A DNA stretch of 64,000 nt from Chloroflexota bacterium (GTDB lineage: Bacteria; Chloroflexota; Anaerolineae; Anaerolineales; Villigracilaceae), in NCBI GenBank assembly GCA_016234535.1, contig JACRBH010000196.1, forward strand, positions 1 to 64,000, given 5' to 3'. The stretch's first letter is position 1. Each line of letters starts with the position of its first letter. This document shows positions 56,117-63,788 of this stretch, piece after piece. The translations under genes were made by a program, and so were the position numbers. Below the pieces are notes generated by a model, which was not told the origin of the DNA, did not search any database, and saw nothing but the letters and a program-made list of their open reading frames with translations.

Positions 56117-56494
56117 ATGAATCAACTTTTGAGCAAGAGTTCAATCCTTGCGGCGCAGGACCTGCCGTTTGAAAATGTTGATGTGCCTGAGTGGGGTGGG
56201 ACTGTGCGCGTGATCGGTTTGAACGCGAAGGACGCGCAGAGATATTCGTCACGGCTGGTGGTGATCAATCCGCTGGATGGCAAGGTGCAGAAACTGAAGC
56301 TGGATACGGTGATGACCGATTTGCTGGTGCGCACGATCGTGGACGAAAACAATGATCCGTTGTTCAGCGAGGATGACATCGAGGCGCTTGGCAAGAAGAG
56401 CGCACAGGTATTGACGAGACTCTTCGAGGTGGCACAACGTTTGAGCGGCCTAGGCGATAGCAGCGCGAAAGAGATCAAAGCAAATTTAGCATAG
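56117..56494 (+). CDS. Tail assembly chaperone (gpG-type)
   Basis: A 125-residue protein between tail tube and tape measure genes. VPEWGGTVRVIGLNAKDAQR and LVRTIVDENNDPLFSEDDIE are typical of siphovirus tail chaperones. The last codons GCA AAT TTA GCA TAG contain the slippery heptamer A_AAT_TTA. Most ribosomes stop here; a fraction shifts -1 to make the longer G-T protein. Confidence 0.85.
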   Translation: MNQLLSKSSILAAQDLPFENVDVPEWGGTVRVIGLNAKDAQRYSSRLVVINPLDGKVQKLKLDTVMTDLLVRTIVDENNDPLFSEDDIEALGKKSAQVLTRLFEVAQRLSGLGDSSAKEIKANLA

Positions 56495-56526
56495 ATGCCA
56501 GGCGGCAATTTGCCCTGCGCCTGGCA
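56482..56526 (+). promoter_or_regulatory. -1 programmed frameshift cassette (G to GT)
   Basis: Slippery AAATTTA (56482-56488) in the correct phase is followed after 7 bases by a perfect 9-bp stem: TGCCAGGCG (56496-56504) and CGCCTGGCA (56518-56526), with a smaller GGCA/TGCC pair inside. The zero-frame stop TAG (56492-56494) lies in the spacer. Confidence 0.88.
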
Positions 56527-56829
56527 CTGAAGCTAGGGCTGCCCGATGTGGACGCGATGCTGATGAGCATGAGTTCACGACAGTTTCAGGAATGGGCTGC
56601 TTATTATGAGCTGGAGCCGTTTGGCGATGAATGGTTACGAACGGGTTTGCTCGCGAGTTTGACGGCAAATGCAAACCGTAACCAAGAAGAAAAGCCAGAG
56701 CCATTTACACCTCAGGATTTTATGCCTGTCGGTGCGGTAGAAGAAGAAACAACGGAAGAAGATCCTGATGCTGGATGGAAAAGAAATAAAGAAATATTGA
56801 GCATGATGGCAATGAAAAAAAATGGCTGA
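56488..56829 (+). CDS. gpT-type extension of the tail chaperone (read by frameshift)
   Basis: The -1 frame continues as SIDARRQFALRLALKLGLPD followed by MSSRQFQEWAAYYELEPFGDEW, the usual T-domain pattern, for 113 codons. It has no own start with a ribosome-binding site (the GTG at 56548 would cut into the conserved region). The fusion product joins tube and tape measure during tail assembly. Its stop overlaps the tape measure start. Confidence 0.85.
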   Translation, partial: SIDARRQFALRLALKLGLPDVDAMLMSMSSRQFQEWAAYYELEPFGDEWLRTGLLASLTANANRNQEEKPEPFTPQDFMPVGAVEEETTEEDPDAGWKRNKEILSMMAMKKNG

Positions 56830-58756
56830 TTTAGCGACGTTGATCGTGCGTCTCGTTGGAGATGCAACCAAATATCAAGAAACCCTACGGAGTGCCGAGA
56901 CGGATACTACAGGGTTTGCTTCGCGCGCGACAAGCGGGCTGGCAAAGATCGGCGGAAGTATTGTTACTGGAGCGGCCTGGGCGGCGGGCGCGGCGTTTAC
57001 TGGCATGGGATTTCTGATCAAAGGCGCGATGGATGAAGCTCTGAGCGCTGAAGAGATCATGGCTCAGTTGAATTCAACGCTGGCGAATACGGGGCCGATC
57101 ACTGGTGTGACAGGAAGCATGGTGGCGCAGCTCGCAGAACATTATCAGAGCTTGACGCGCTTCGAAGATGACCAGATCACTGCAGGCGGTGAAGTGCTGG
57201 CGCGTTTCCAACAGATCAATTCAACAGCTTTCCCCGATGCAATAAGGCTATCCCTTGACCTGGCTACCAAATGGAAAACCGATGTGCCCACAGCGGCGGG
57301 CATTCTGGGCAAGGCGCTTGCAGACCCTGGTGTGGGTCTGATGAAGCTGAAATCTGCTGGCGTGGTGTTTACCGACGCACAGGATAAGATGATCGCAAAG
57401 ATGACTGAAGCTGGCGATGTGGCTGGCGCTCAGGCGATCATTATGGATGTTGTGAATAAAACAGTGGGCGGCGCGGCTGAAGCGGCTGGCAAAACTGGCG
57501 CTGGCGTGTGGGAACGCCTGAAGAATATTTGGGGCAACACGCTTGAAGTGGTGGGCACTGGATTGATCCCTGGACTGGTAAAACTTGGCGAGACCATGAC
57601 CACGTGGCTCTCGAAGCCAGAGGTGCAGGCATCGATTGAAAGAATTGCCCAGGGCATCGCAAATTTTGCGACACAGGTGATTACGAATTTGCCCTTGGTG
57701 GTGCAGTGGTTCAAGAACGCATTTGGATGGCTGCAGGAGAACCAGGGCGTGATCGTAGCGGCATTGGCAGTGATCGGTGTGGCTATAGCCGCGTGGGTCT
57801 TTACAGTAGTAATTCCAGCAGCCATTGCAATGATCAGCGCAATGTGGCCCGTATTGCTGGTGATGGCGGCTGTTGCGGCAATTGCGTATTTGGTCTATCA
57901 AGCGTGGACGCAGAATTGGGGCGGGATTCAAGAGAAGACGGCAGCGGCAGTTGAGTTCGTAAAAAACGCGGTTGACGTTGGATTTAATTTTGTAAAAAAT
58001 ATCATCGATGGAGTAATGCAGTTTATCGAAAACCTGACAAGCGGCAAGCTGGGTGTGTTCTCTGAATTATGGAATAACACAATCAATTTTGTTTCAACCT
58101 ATATCAACAATGCAATTGCGATCTGGAAGGCGGTCTTCGCGGCGTTCCATGCGGCCATGACTGGAGATTGGTATACGTTTGGAGCGAAGATCCGCGAGAT
58201 TGTTGACCTTATGCTGAACACGCTAGGTAGTTTATTTTCGACCGCCTGGGAAAATACAAAATTGATCTTCTCTGGCATGGTGACGAGCATTGTCAATTTC
58301 TTCAAGGATACCAATTGGGGGGAAGTGGGAAGAAACATTATCCAGGGAATCGCAAACGGGATCACTAATTCGCTCTCATGGATCATGGATGCGGCGAGAC
58401 GAGCGGCCAATGCAGCTCTGCAAGCAGCAATGGGATTTCTTGGAATTCATTCGCCCTCGAGAGTTTTTGAAATGCAGGTTGGCTGGCAGATGGCGGCTGG
58501 CATGGCCAAGGGATGGACGCGAGGCGTGGGCGATATGATGCCAGGAACAATGCAAGGGATAGTCCCTGCTATTGGAACCATGCCAGGCTTGAGCGCGGCA
58601 GGAAGCGCTTCTACGTCCGCACGGAGCGGAAGCATCCAGATCACGGTTGAAAATCGTCCACTGTTGAGTCTGGGAGATCGGTATGAAGTGGATCAGATAT
58701 TGAAGCCACTTCTGCAATCCATGCTGCGCGAGCTGGGTGTGGAGGTCAATCGGTAA
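56822..58756 (+). CDS. Tail tape measure protein
   Basis: A 644-residue protein. An N-terminal coiled-coil region with YQETLRSAETDTTGFASRAT is followed by an alanine-rich middle and two strong hydrophobic segments (about 320-360, WVFTVVIPAAIAMISAMWPV). ARRAANAALQAAMGFLGIHSPS near residue 545 is a common tape-measure end motif. At about 1.5 angstrom per residue a tail near 100 nm is expected. Confidence 0.88.
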   Translation: MADLATLIVRLVGDATKYQETLRSAETDTTGFASRATSGLAKIGGSIVTGAAWAAGAAFTGMGFLIKGAMDEALSAEEIMAQLNSTLANTGPITGVTGSMVAQLAEHYQSLTRFEDDQITAGGEVLARFQQINSTAFPDAIRLSLDLATKWKTDVPTAAGILGKALADPGVGLMKLKSAGVVFTDAQDKMIAKMTEAGDVAGAQAIIMDVVNKTVGGAAEAAGKTGAGVWERLKNIWGNTLEVVGTGLIPGLVKLGETMTTWLSKPEVQASIERIAQGIANFATQVITNLPLVVQWFKNAFGWLQENQGVIVAALAVIGVAIAAWVFTVVIPAAIAMISAMWPVLLVMAAVAAIAYLVYQAWTQNWGGIQEKTAAAVEFVKNAVDVGFNFVKNIIDGVMQFIENLTSGKLGVFSELWNNTINFVSTYINNAIAIWKAVFAAFHAAMTGDWYTFGAKIREIVDLMLNTLGSLFSTAWENTKLIFSGMVTSIVNFFKDTNWGEVGRNIIQGIANGITNSLSWIMDAARRAANAALQAAMGFLGIHSPSRVFEMQVGWQMAAGMAKGWTRGVGDMMPGTMQGIVPAIGTMPGLSAAGSASTSARSGSIQITVENRPLLSLGDRYEVDQILKPLLQSMLRELGVEVNR

Positions 58757-60273
58757 TGCCAATTTATGGAGAGTTCAAGTATGGCAAGCAGAAATATGGC
58801 GCGACTGTTTTGGACAGTCCGCGATTTGCGCTGGAGATAGATTGGGATAACAACGGCTTGTTTGACGGAAGTAATGAAGCCAGATACTTGCACGCGTTGA
58901 CAGTGACACGCGGGAGACCATACTACATCAAGAAGGATGGGACGGGTTTCGAGCGGTTGAATGTCGGGAAGTTGACTGGCATTTTCAATAATGAAGATGG
59001 ACGATTCAATGTTGAAAATATTTCCTCGCCGTATTATCCATACATTCCGATCGGAAAAGAAATGCGATTGAGAGTGAGAACCCCCAGCGACCAGCGATTG
59101 GCAGTTTTTGCGGGGATCGTGGATGATCTTGTACCTGATTCGCAACTGGCGGGCAAGGCGTCGATCAGCGCGGATGATGGTGTGCGTTTGCTGAAGCAGG
59201 AATCGTCCGTGGCTGTGCAAACGAATATCCGAACAGACGAAGCGATACCGTTAATGTTGGAAAAGATCGGGTGGCCGAGCAGGTGGGGAAGTGACCTGGA
59301 TATTGGCGCGGATGTGCGGAATTATTGGTGGCTGGATCGGGGCAGTGTGCTGGAAGCGATACATGACCTGGCTGACAGCGAGTTGGGAGCCGTGTGGATG
59401 GGCGCAGACGGTAAGCTGAAATTCAGGAGCAGGTATACGAGTGTGCCTGTTGTGGCAAGTTTGACGGAGGCTGATTTTTTGCTGGGAACCATTGAGACGC
59501 CAAGGCCGTGGGAGATGGTAAGAAACGCGCTAAGAGTCAATGTGTACCCAACTGTGCTGGAGACAGCAGTTGAGGTTTGGAAATGGCAGGAGATCCCATT
59601 TATTGCGGCGGGAGCGAGCAGGACTGTATTTGCCAGCTTCACGTACAACGGCGGGAATGTGCCTGTCGAAAGTTTGGTGGCTCCTGTTGCCACGACCGAC
59701 TACACAGCCAATTCTGCTTCAGACGGCAGCGGGACAAATCTGACTGCTAATTTTAGTGTGACGGTGCTGGATCAATTTTCAGGGACCGCGAAATTATCCA
59801 TTGCAAATAATGGCGGGACGGGCGGATATCCGACTTTGACGCGGCTGCGCGCGAACGCCATCACTGTGCCAAATCAAACCTTCGTCGAAGCGCAAGATAA
59901 CAATAGCATTTTGCGTTACCAGCGACGCACATTCGAAATGGCTATCCGTTGGTTTCAGAGCAGCGCTGTGGCTCAGGGATTGACTGATTTTATGGTGTCG
60001 TTTTTATCGACGCCGAGATTGTTTGTTAAGGCAATTATTCGAGGCAACCCAGACCTGCAGTTTGGAATTGACCTGGGCGAGGCGGTTGATCTTTATCTGC
60101 CTGACAAGGGTATTGATGGCGTATATCGCCTGGCGTGGCTGCAACATAAAAATATTGATCGAGGTTTGCGTGTGTTCGATACTACGATGTTGTTCGAGCC
60201 GTTCCCAGACCTGAGCGGGAGTTACTGGCAGTTCCCAGCTGAGGTTGGGGTGACGACGATATTTGCGCCATAG
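58756..60273 (+). CDS. Distal tail / baseplate hub-like protein
   Basis: A 505-residue protein right after the tape measure. PRFALEIDWDNNGLFDGSNE, LTGIFNNEDGRFN and ISADDGVRLLKQE are frequent in tail proteins of this position. The remainder is beta-rich. It probably forms part of the tail tip. ATG overlaps the tape measure stop (TAATG). Confidence 0.7.
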   Translation: MPIYGEFKYGKQKYGATVLDSPRFALEIDWDNNGLFDGSNEARYLHALTVTRGRPYYIKKDGTGFERLNVGKLTGIFNNEDGRFNVENISSPYYPYIPIGKEMRLRVRTPSDQRLAVFAGIVDDLVPDSQLAGKASISADDGVRLLKQESSVAVQTNIRTDEAIPLMLEKIGWPSRWGSDLDIGADVRNYWWLDRGSVLEAIHDLADSELGAVWMGADGKLKFRSRYTSVPVVASLTEADFLLGTIETPRPWEMVRNALRVNVYPTVLETAVEVWKWQEIPFIAAGASRTVFASFTYNGGNVPVESLVAPVATTDYTANSASDGSGTNLTANFSVTVLDQFSGTAKLSIANNGGTGGYPTLTRLRANAITVPNQTFVEAQDNNSILRYQRRTFEMAIRWFQSSAVAQGLTDFMVSFLSTPRLFVKAIIRGNPDLQFGIDLGEAVDLYLPDKGIDGVYRLAWLQHKNIDRGLRVFDTTMLFEPFPDLSGSYWQFPAEVGVTTIFAP

Positions 60274-60277
60274 AACC

Positions 60278-60323
60278 ACCCTCACCCCTAACCCCTCTCC
60301 CACGCTTCGCGGGGCGAGGGGAA
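60278..60323. repeat. Phage palindromic repeat copy 14 (short type)
   Basis: CCCTCACCCCTAACCCCTCT then CCCACGCTTCGCGGGGCGAGGGG. The whole 45 bp differs from copy 12 at only two or three positions, so the two are recent duplicates. Confidence 0.7.
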
Positions 60324-60339
60324 AATGGATAGGAGAAGT

Positions 60340-60861
60340 ATGACAATTATTAGAACAAAAGATTACCTGGTGAGAACGCGATCGCGGACGGTGCGGGAGC
60401 GGATCAAAACATTAAGCGGGCAGATGTATCGACACGGAATGTTAGAGACGCCGTTCAAGGATGAGGGCATGATCGGCGAGCCTGTGAAGGCTGAGATCAA
60501 TCATGGTCAATGGCTGGCGTTTTGTGAGTGCGGCGGGGCGGAGAGTGTTGATTATGATGAGCCGATCTTTTATTGTTTCCATTGTGGCAATCAAAGCACG
60601 AATGGGAGGCCAAGGCCTGTGGAGTTCCCTGCAGCAGAAATACGTGAGGAAATCGAGCGGTTATTGCTGGAGCGGCCTGTGGATGAAACGATGGGGACAA
60701 ATGCGATTGATCGGGCTTTCAATGCGAAGCCTCTGGCTATTGGCTTGGTGAATGGTGAGTTTGCAGCTTTGCACCGATCATGGAAACCAAATGAAAGCGC
60801 TAATGATTTATATATTCAAAACCTGACCGTTAATAAATCGGATGATGGAGGCGTATTATGA
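60340..60861 (+). CDS. Zinc-ribbon tail-region protein
   Basis: A 173-residue protein. CECGGAESVDYDEPIFYCFHCG (about residues 54-75) is a C-x-C...C-x2-C knuckle that could hold zinc. A basic N-terminus (RTRSRTVRERIKTLSGQ) precedes it. AGGAG lies before ATG 60340. Role unknown. Confidence 0.55.
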   Translation: MTIIRTKDYLVRTRSRTVRERIKTLSGQMYRHGMLETPFKDEGMIGEPVKAEINHGQWLAFCECGGAESVDYDEPIFYCFHCGNQSTNGRPRPVEFPAAEIREEIERLLLERPVDETMGTNAIDRAFNAKPLAIGLVNGEFAALHRSWKPNESANDLYIQNLTVNKSDDGGVL

Positions 60862-61325
60862 CATTGCCTGTAGTTGTAACTGGACAAATGATGTCTGCGG
60901 CGAATTGGAATGCGTGGGTAGTAGATAATATGAATTATTTGTTGGGCAAGGTAGACGCGCTTTTTCCTGTTGGCTCCATATTAATATCGGTCTCTCCAAC
61001 AAATCCAGGAACGTCGCTTGGCTTTGGGACGTGGGCGGCGTTTGGCACAGGCAGAACATTGGTTGGGATCGATACTGGACAAACGGAGTTTGATGTTGTG
61101 GAGGAAACAGGCGGTGCAAAGACACACACGCTGAGCACTGCGGAAATGCCAGCACATACTCACAATGTATCACTACCCAACTCCTCGTCATCAGTGGCCG
61201 CTGGCGGCACTTCAGTTCCGAGCATGGCAACATCATCGTATGCAACATCCTCTGCAGGCAGTGGCGGAGCGCATAATAACTTACAGCCCTATATTGTGGT
61301 TTATATGTGGAAGCGGACTGCATGA
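60858..61325 (+). CDS. Tail collar / receptor-binding fibre protein
   Basis: A 155-residue protein with FPVGSILISVSPTNPGTSLG, FGTGRTLVGID and EMPAHTHNV ... GGAHNNLQPYIVVYMWKR, the C-terminal signature of collar-domain fibres. These bind metal through paired histidines at the fibre tip. It is short, as if only the tip domain plus a small base were present. Starts in ATGA overlap. Confidence 0.85.
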   Translation: MTLPVVVTGQMMSAANWNAWVVDNMNYLLGKVDALFPVGSILISVSPTNPGTSLGFGTWAAFGTGRTLVGIDTGQTEFDVVEETGGAKTHTLSTAEMPAHTHNVSLPNSSSSVAAGGTSVPSMATSSYATSSAGSGGAHNNLQPYIVVYMWKRTA

Positions 61326-61765
61326 AACGTTTATCACTGATATTGGCAACAGCAATATTTATGATGTGGTTGTTGTTGCCTGTGCCATTGCGTCATGAAA
61401 AAGGATTGTTTAATAAGATCTCAGGCGTGATCTGGTGTACGAGTGAAACTTCTTGTTTGCATGAAATCGGTCACGCACTGGATTGGCGAGCTGGATGGAT
61501 TAGTCATTCGGCGGAGTTTGGCGGCGCGGTGCAAGTGTATGTGATGGCAGAATTCGAGAGCAGACACCCGAGTGATCTGGCGGCGCAGATCGTGTTGATG
61601 CCAGGCGCGCTGGTGTGGAGCGGATACGCAAGAGATGCACAAGCGGAGATTTATGCAAGCATTTTCGAGATCTCGGAAGGGCAGGAAGAGAAGATGCCTG
61701 AGATATTCCACAAATTTTATGATTGGCAGCGCGCGCAAGTGATGATTGAAAAAATGAGGAGATAA
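61322..61765 (+). CDS. HEIGH zincin-like protein with N-terminal signal or anchor
   Basis: A 147-residue protein. A hydrophobic N-terminus (LSLILATAIFMMWLLLPVPL) suggests export or anchoring. SCLHEIGHALDWRAGW then carries the HExxH zinc-protease motif (about residues 48-52), and a later Glu (about 66-67 or beyond) could be the third ligand. Two cysteines flank the motif. It could cut a wall or surface protein at entry or lysis, or act in the lysogen. Confidence 0.65.
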   Translation: MKRLSLILATAIFMMWLLLPVPLRHEKGLFNKISGVIWCTSETSCLHEIGHALDWRAGWISHSAEFGGAVQVYVMAEFESRHPSDLAAQIVLMPGALVWSGYARDAQAEIYASIFEISEGQEEKMPEIFHKFYDWQRAQVMIEKMRR

Positions 61766-61768
61766 ATT

Positions 61769-62704
61769 ATGACAAGCGTTTTTCCAAATAGCGTTGATGT
61801 TTATAGCCCATATCCGCCTTTGGATAATTGGGATGATGTGATGGCGAATGATGTAGCGTCATTGCAGGATTCAATGGTGGCGGTGCAAACCGTACTGATC
61901 AATTTTTTGTCCAATGCTCCAGGCGGACGTTTGACTTTAGAGAGCGGTGTGCCTGTTTCAGCCACGGATCAGACGGCGAAGACGACACTCTATTACACTC
62001 TATTTTTGTCAGATAAAGTTTCCTTATATACTGGCACAGTCTGGAAGAATTATTCGTTTACAGAAATCTCCTTATCATTGTCGGGGTTCACTGCAAATAA
62101 AAATTATGATGTGTTCGCTTATTCGAATAGCGGGGTAGTGGCGCTGGAAGCATTGGCCTGGACAAGTGATTCAGCGCGCGCGACGGCATTGGTCATGCTA
62201 AACGGAAGGTTGACGAAGAGTGGAGACGCAACCAGACGCTATCTGGGTGCGATCCGCATCACGGGAACGACTGGTCAATGCGAAGACAGCGTGAGCAAGC
62301 GATTTGTTAAGAACTATTACAACCGCGTGGAAAGAATATTGAAGGTGACTGGGTCAACTTCGCACGCCAATCCGAGCACGTCAGTTGTTCAGTGGAATTC
62401 AGACGCTGCCATGAAGTTCGAGTTTCTGGTGGATGTGGTGGAAGAACAATATTTTGTGACGATCTTGAATGACATGATCTGCGCGGCAACATCGAGCACG
62501 GCGCAGGGATGCGTCGGGTTGGGAATCAATACCGTTGCCAGTTTGGTGGCGGTCTCTTATTGGGCGAGCGCATTCCAGGGAAGGTCTTCGAATAATTCCA
62601 CTTTTGCACCTGTGCTTGGTTATAACTATGTGGCGCTCTTAGAACGAGGATTGACAGGATGTACGTTCAACACGGGGCAGACATCCATGCTGATCAAGGG
62701 ATGA
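61769..62704 (+). CDS. Phage tail fibre-type protein (last phage gene)
   Basis: A 311-residue protein. A helical start (YPPLDNWDDVMANDVASLQDSM) is followed by a beta-rich body with SLSGFTANKNYDVFAYSN and RYLGAIRITGTTGQCEDSVS, patterns common in phage appendage proteins. It ends just before the phage-side terminator. Confidence 0.7.
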   Translation: MTSVFPNSVDVYSPYPPLDNWDDVMANDVASLQDSMVAVQTVLINFLSNAPGGRLTLESGVPVSATDQTAKTTLYYTLFLSDKVSLYTGTVWKNYSFTEISLSLSGFTANKNYDVFAYSNSGVVALEALAWTSDSARATALVMLNGRLTKSGDATRRYLGAIRITGTTGQCEDSVSKRFVKNYYNRVERILKVTGSTSHANPSTSVVQWNSDAAMKFEFLVDVVEEQYFVTILNDMICAATSSTAQGCVGLGINTVASLVAVSYWASAFQGRSSNNSTFAPVLGYNYVALLERGLTGCTFNTGQTSMLIKG

Positions 62705-62707
62705 AAA

Positions 62708-62740
62708 CAAAAAGACCACGTTAGGAACGTGGTCTTTTTG
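62708..62740. terminator. Bidirectional terminator at the phage right end
   Basis: CAAAAAGACCACGTT and AACGTGGTCTTTTTG with a 3-base loop. It ends the tail operon on the plus strand and, 41 bp beyond the tRNA 3' end, the tRNA-Glu transcript on the minus strand. Thus the phage carries a replacement for the terminator it displaced. Confidence 0.85.
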
Positions 62741-62779
62741 TGATTGAGTATTCGAATGGAATACTGCGTTTATAGAGAG

Positions 62780-62792
62780 GTGCCCCCACGGG
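62780..62792. other. attR core
   Basis: The second copy of GTGCCCCCACGGG. It covers the acceptor 3' strand and part of the T arm of tRNA-Glu, so integration leaves the tRNA intact. Confidence 0.8.
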
Positions 62793-62853
62793 GATTCGAA
62801 CCCCGGTCGTGGCCTTGAAAGGGCCGCGTCCTAGGCCTCTAGACGATGGGGGC
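62781..62853 (-). tRNA. trnE: tRNA-Glu (anticodon UUC)
   Basis: A 73-nt cloverleaf. The acceptor GCCCCCA pairs with TGGGGGC, the anticodon loop is CTTTCAA with anticodon TTC, and the T loop is GTTCGAATC. The CCA end is not encoded (ACCT follows). A TTTTTTT run on the plus strand lies just 5' of it. Confidence 0.95.
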
Positions 62854-62870
62854 TTTTTTTGAGCGGGCGA

Positions 62871-62899
62871 ATTCTATCATCCCCCTCCATGACCGTCAA
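62871..62899 (-). promoter_or_regulatory. Promoter of tRNA-Glu
   Basis: On the minus strand TTGACG (62899-62894), 17-bp spacer, TAGAAT (62876-62871), 18 bp before the tRNA 5' end. Confidence 0.6.
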
Positions 62900-62905
62900 G
62901 CGATT

Positions 62906-63460
62906 TTAGCTCTGAGTTTCAGGTTTCACTCGTTGATTAAGCAAAGCCATGAGATCGATCTGATTACGATTGACCAACATGCCAGCGCTCTCGATACGCA
63001 AACTTGGGATCAGGATCGCCGTTAATGTTGCATTGAAGATCGGCAGGAACTCACGCGTCCCATCCGTGATCAGTGAATTGAAATCAAAGCGCCCAGGCAA
63101 TTCCATGATGCCTTCAATTTCAAACATCTGCGTGGTCAGGCGGATCGGGTACTCAACCACATTCGTAAAACCGCCGCGCACCATGGCCTGCGGGCCAAGG
63201 TCCTCGCGGCGCGCCATGCAGACTGCATAGACATGCTTCTTCATCATACGCACGAGTTCAAAGTGATCCACAAGTTTTGTCGGCATGTGCAGCCGCGCCA
63301 GACGCGCATCATTGACATCCATCGCGGAACGAGTGGGGTCATTCATCATCCCCATCGCCCCATGGCTGGTGACCATGATCTTGCCAACAGCCCTGTATCC
63401 GGAAGTCAATATATCGGCGGGAAGGTAACGAAAGGTACGCGGCGAAGTTTCCATCGACAT
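62906..63460 (-). CDS. Conserved-looking host protein of unknown function
   Basis: A 184-residue soluble protein. The body contains YRAVGKIMVTSHGAMGMMND, a Met-rich segment, and a C-terminal IPSLRIESAGMLVNRNQIDL, mostly beta and without catalytic motifs I know. It is transcribed in the same direction as the tRNA and the two genes upstream. Confidence 0.6.
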   Translation of the reverse strand: MSMETSPRTFRYLPADILTSGYRAVGKIMVTSHGAMGMMNDPTRSAMDVNDARLARLHMPTKLVDHFELVRMMKKHVYAVCMARREDLGPQAMVRGGFTNVVEYPIRLTTQMFEIEGIMELPGRFDFNSLITDGTREFLPIFNATLTAILIPSLRIESAGMLVNRNQIDLMALLNQRVKPETQS

Positions 63461-63480
63461 GGCGGAGAATCCTCTTTCAG

Positions 63481-63780
63481 CTAGGAATCATGAATGGGGC
63501 GGGAGAAACCGGCTTGAGGCCGGGGGTGAGGCGGAGTGCGGCGTTGATTCCGGGTGGGCTTGCCCGCATTCGGGTCCAGGATCATGTTCAGCCACAGGAT
63601 TGCCTTCTCATCATATTCACGCCTGCCGCAAATATCGCAAGTCCAGGCGGGGAAATGAGGAACCGTAATCAGTTCATCGCCAAGCCACGTAAAATAAGTC
63701 AACAAACGCGGCCGCATAATACCCGCATGACATTCATTGCAAGGAGCTGATCGTGGAGAAATGTTCTCAGGTTCGCTCAT
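63481..63780 (-). CDS. YgiT-type zinc finger protein
   Basis: A 99-residue protein. CNECH (about residue 13-17) and CDICG (about 48-52) form the two CxxC halves of a YgiT/MqsA N-terminal zinc finger. The family's DNA-binding HTH is absent, and no toxin gene is adjacent, so it is probably not a classic antitoxin. The start is set at ATG 63780 rather than 63846, which would overlap the lepB end. Confidence 0.7.
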   Translation of the reverse strand: MSEPENISPRSAPCNECHAGIMRPRLLTYFTWLGDELITVPHFPAWTCDICGRREYDEKAILWLNMILDPNAGKPTRNQRRTPPHPRPQAGFSRPIHDS

Positions 63781-63788
63781 TTCAAATC

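Larger units (their letters stand above)
20784..62792. mobile_element. Complete temperate siphovirus prophage, about 42.0 kb
   Basis: The element is bounded by the same 13-bp core at 20784-20796 and 62780-62792. The second copy lies over the 3' end of tRNA-Glu, a common integration target. Inside are an integrase at the left end, a repressor with divergent operators, replication genes, terminase, portal, capsid, connector, tail chaperone with frameshift, tape measure and tail fibre genes in canonical siphovirus order. All genes right of the repressor are on the plus strand. I saw no frameshifted or truncated structural gene, so it may be functional. Confidence 0.92.

Noticed and set aside
56548-56829. 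Independent gpT gene starting at GTG 56548
   Set aside because: No ribosome-binding site precedes it, conserved-looking codons lie upstream in the same frame, and a complete frameshift signal leads into that frame.
45899-60323. CRISPR array from the regularly placed palindromes
   Set aside because: The units are 45-65 bp, separated by whole genes of varied length, and each is a hairpin, so they are not repeat-spacer units.
60858-62704. A diversity-generating retroelement near the fibre genes
   Set aside because: No reverse transcriptase frame and no template/variable repeat pair were found in the prophage.
63481-63780. MqsA-type antitoxin
   Set aside because: Only the zinc-finger half is present; the HTH and a partner toxin are missing.
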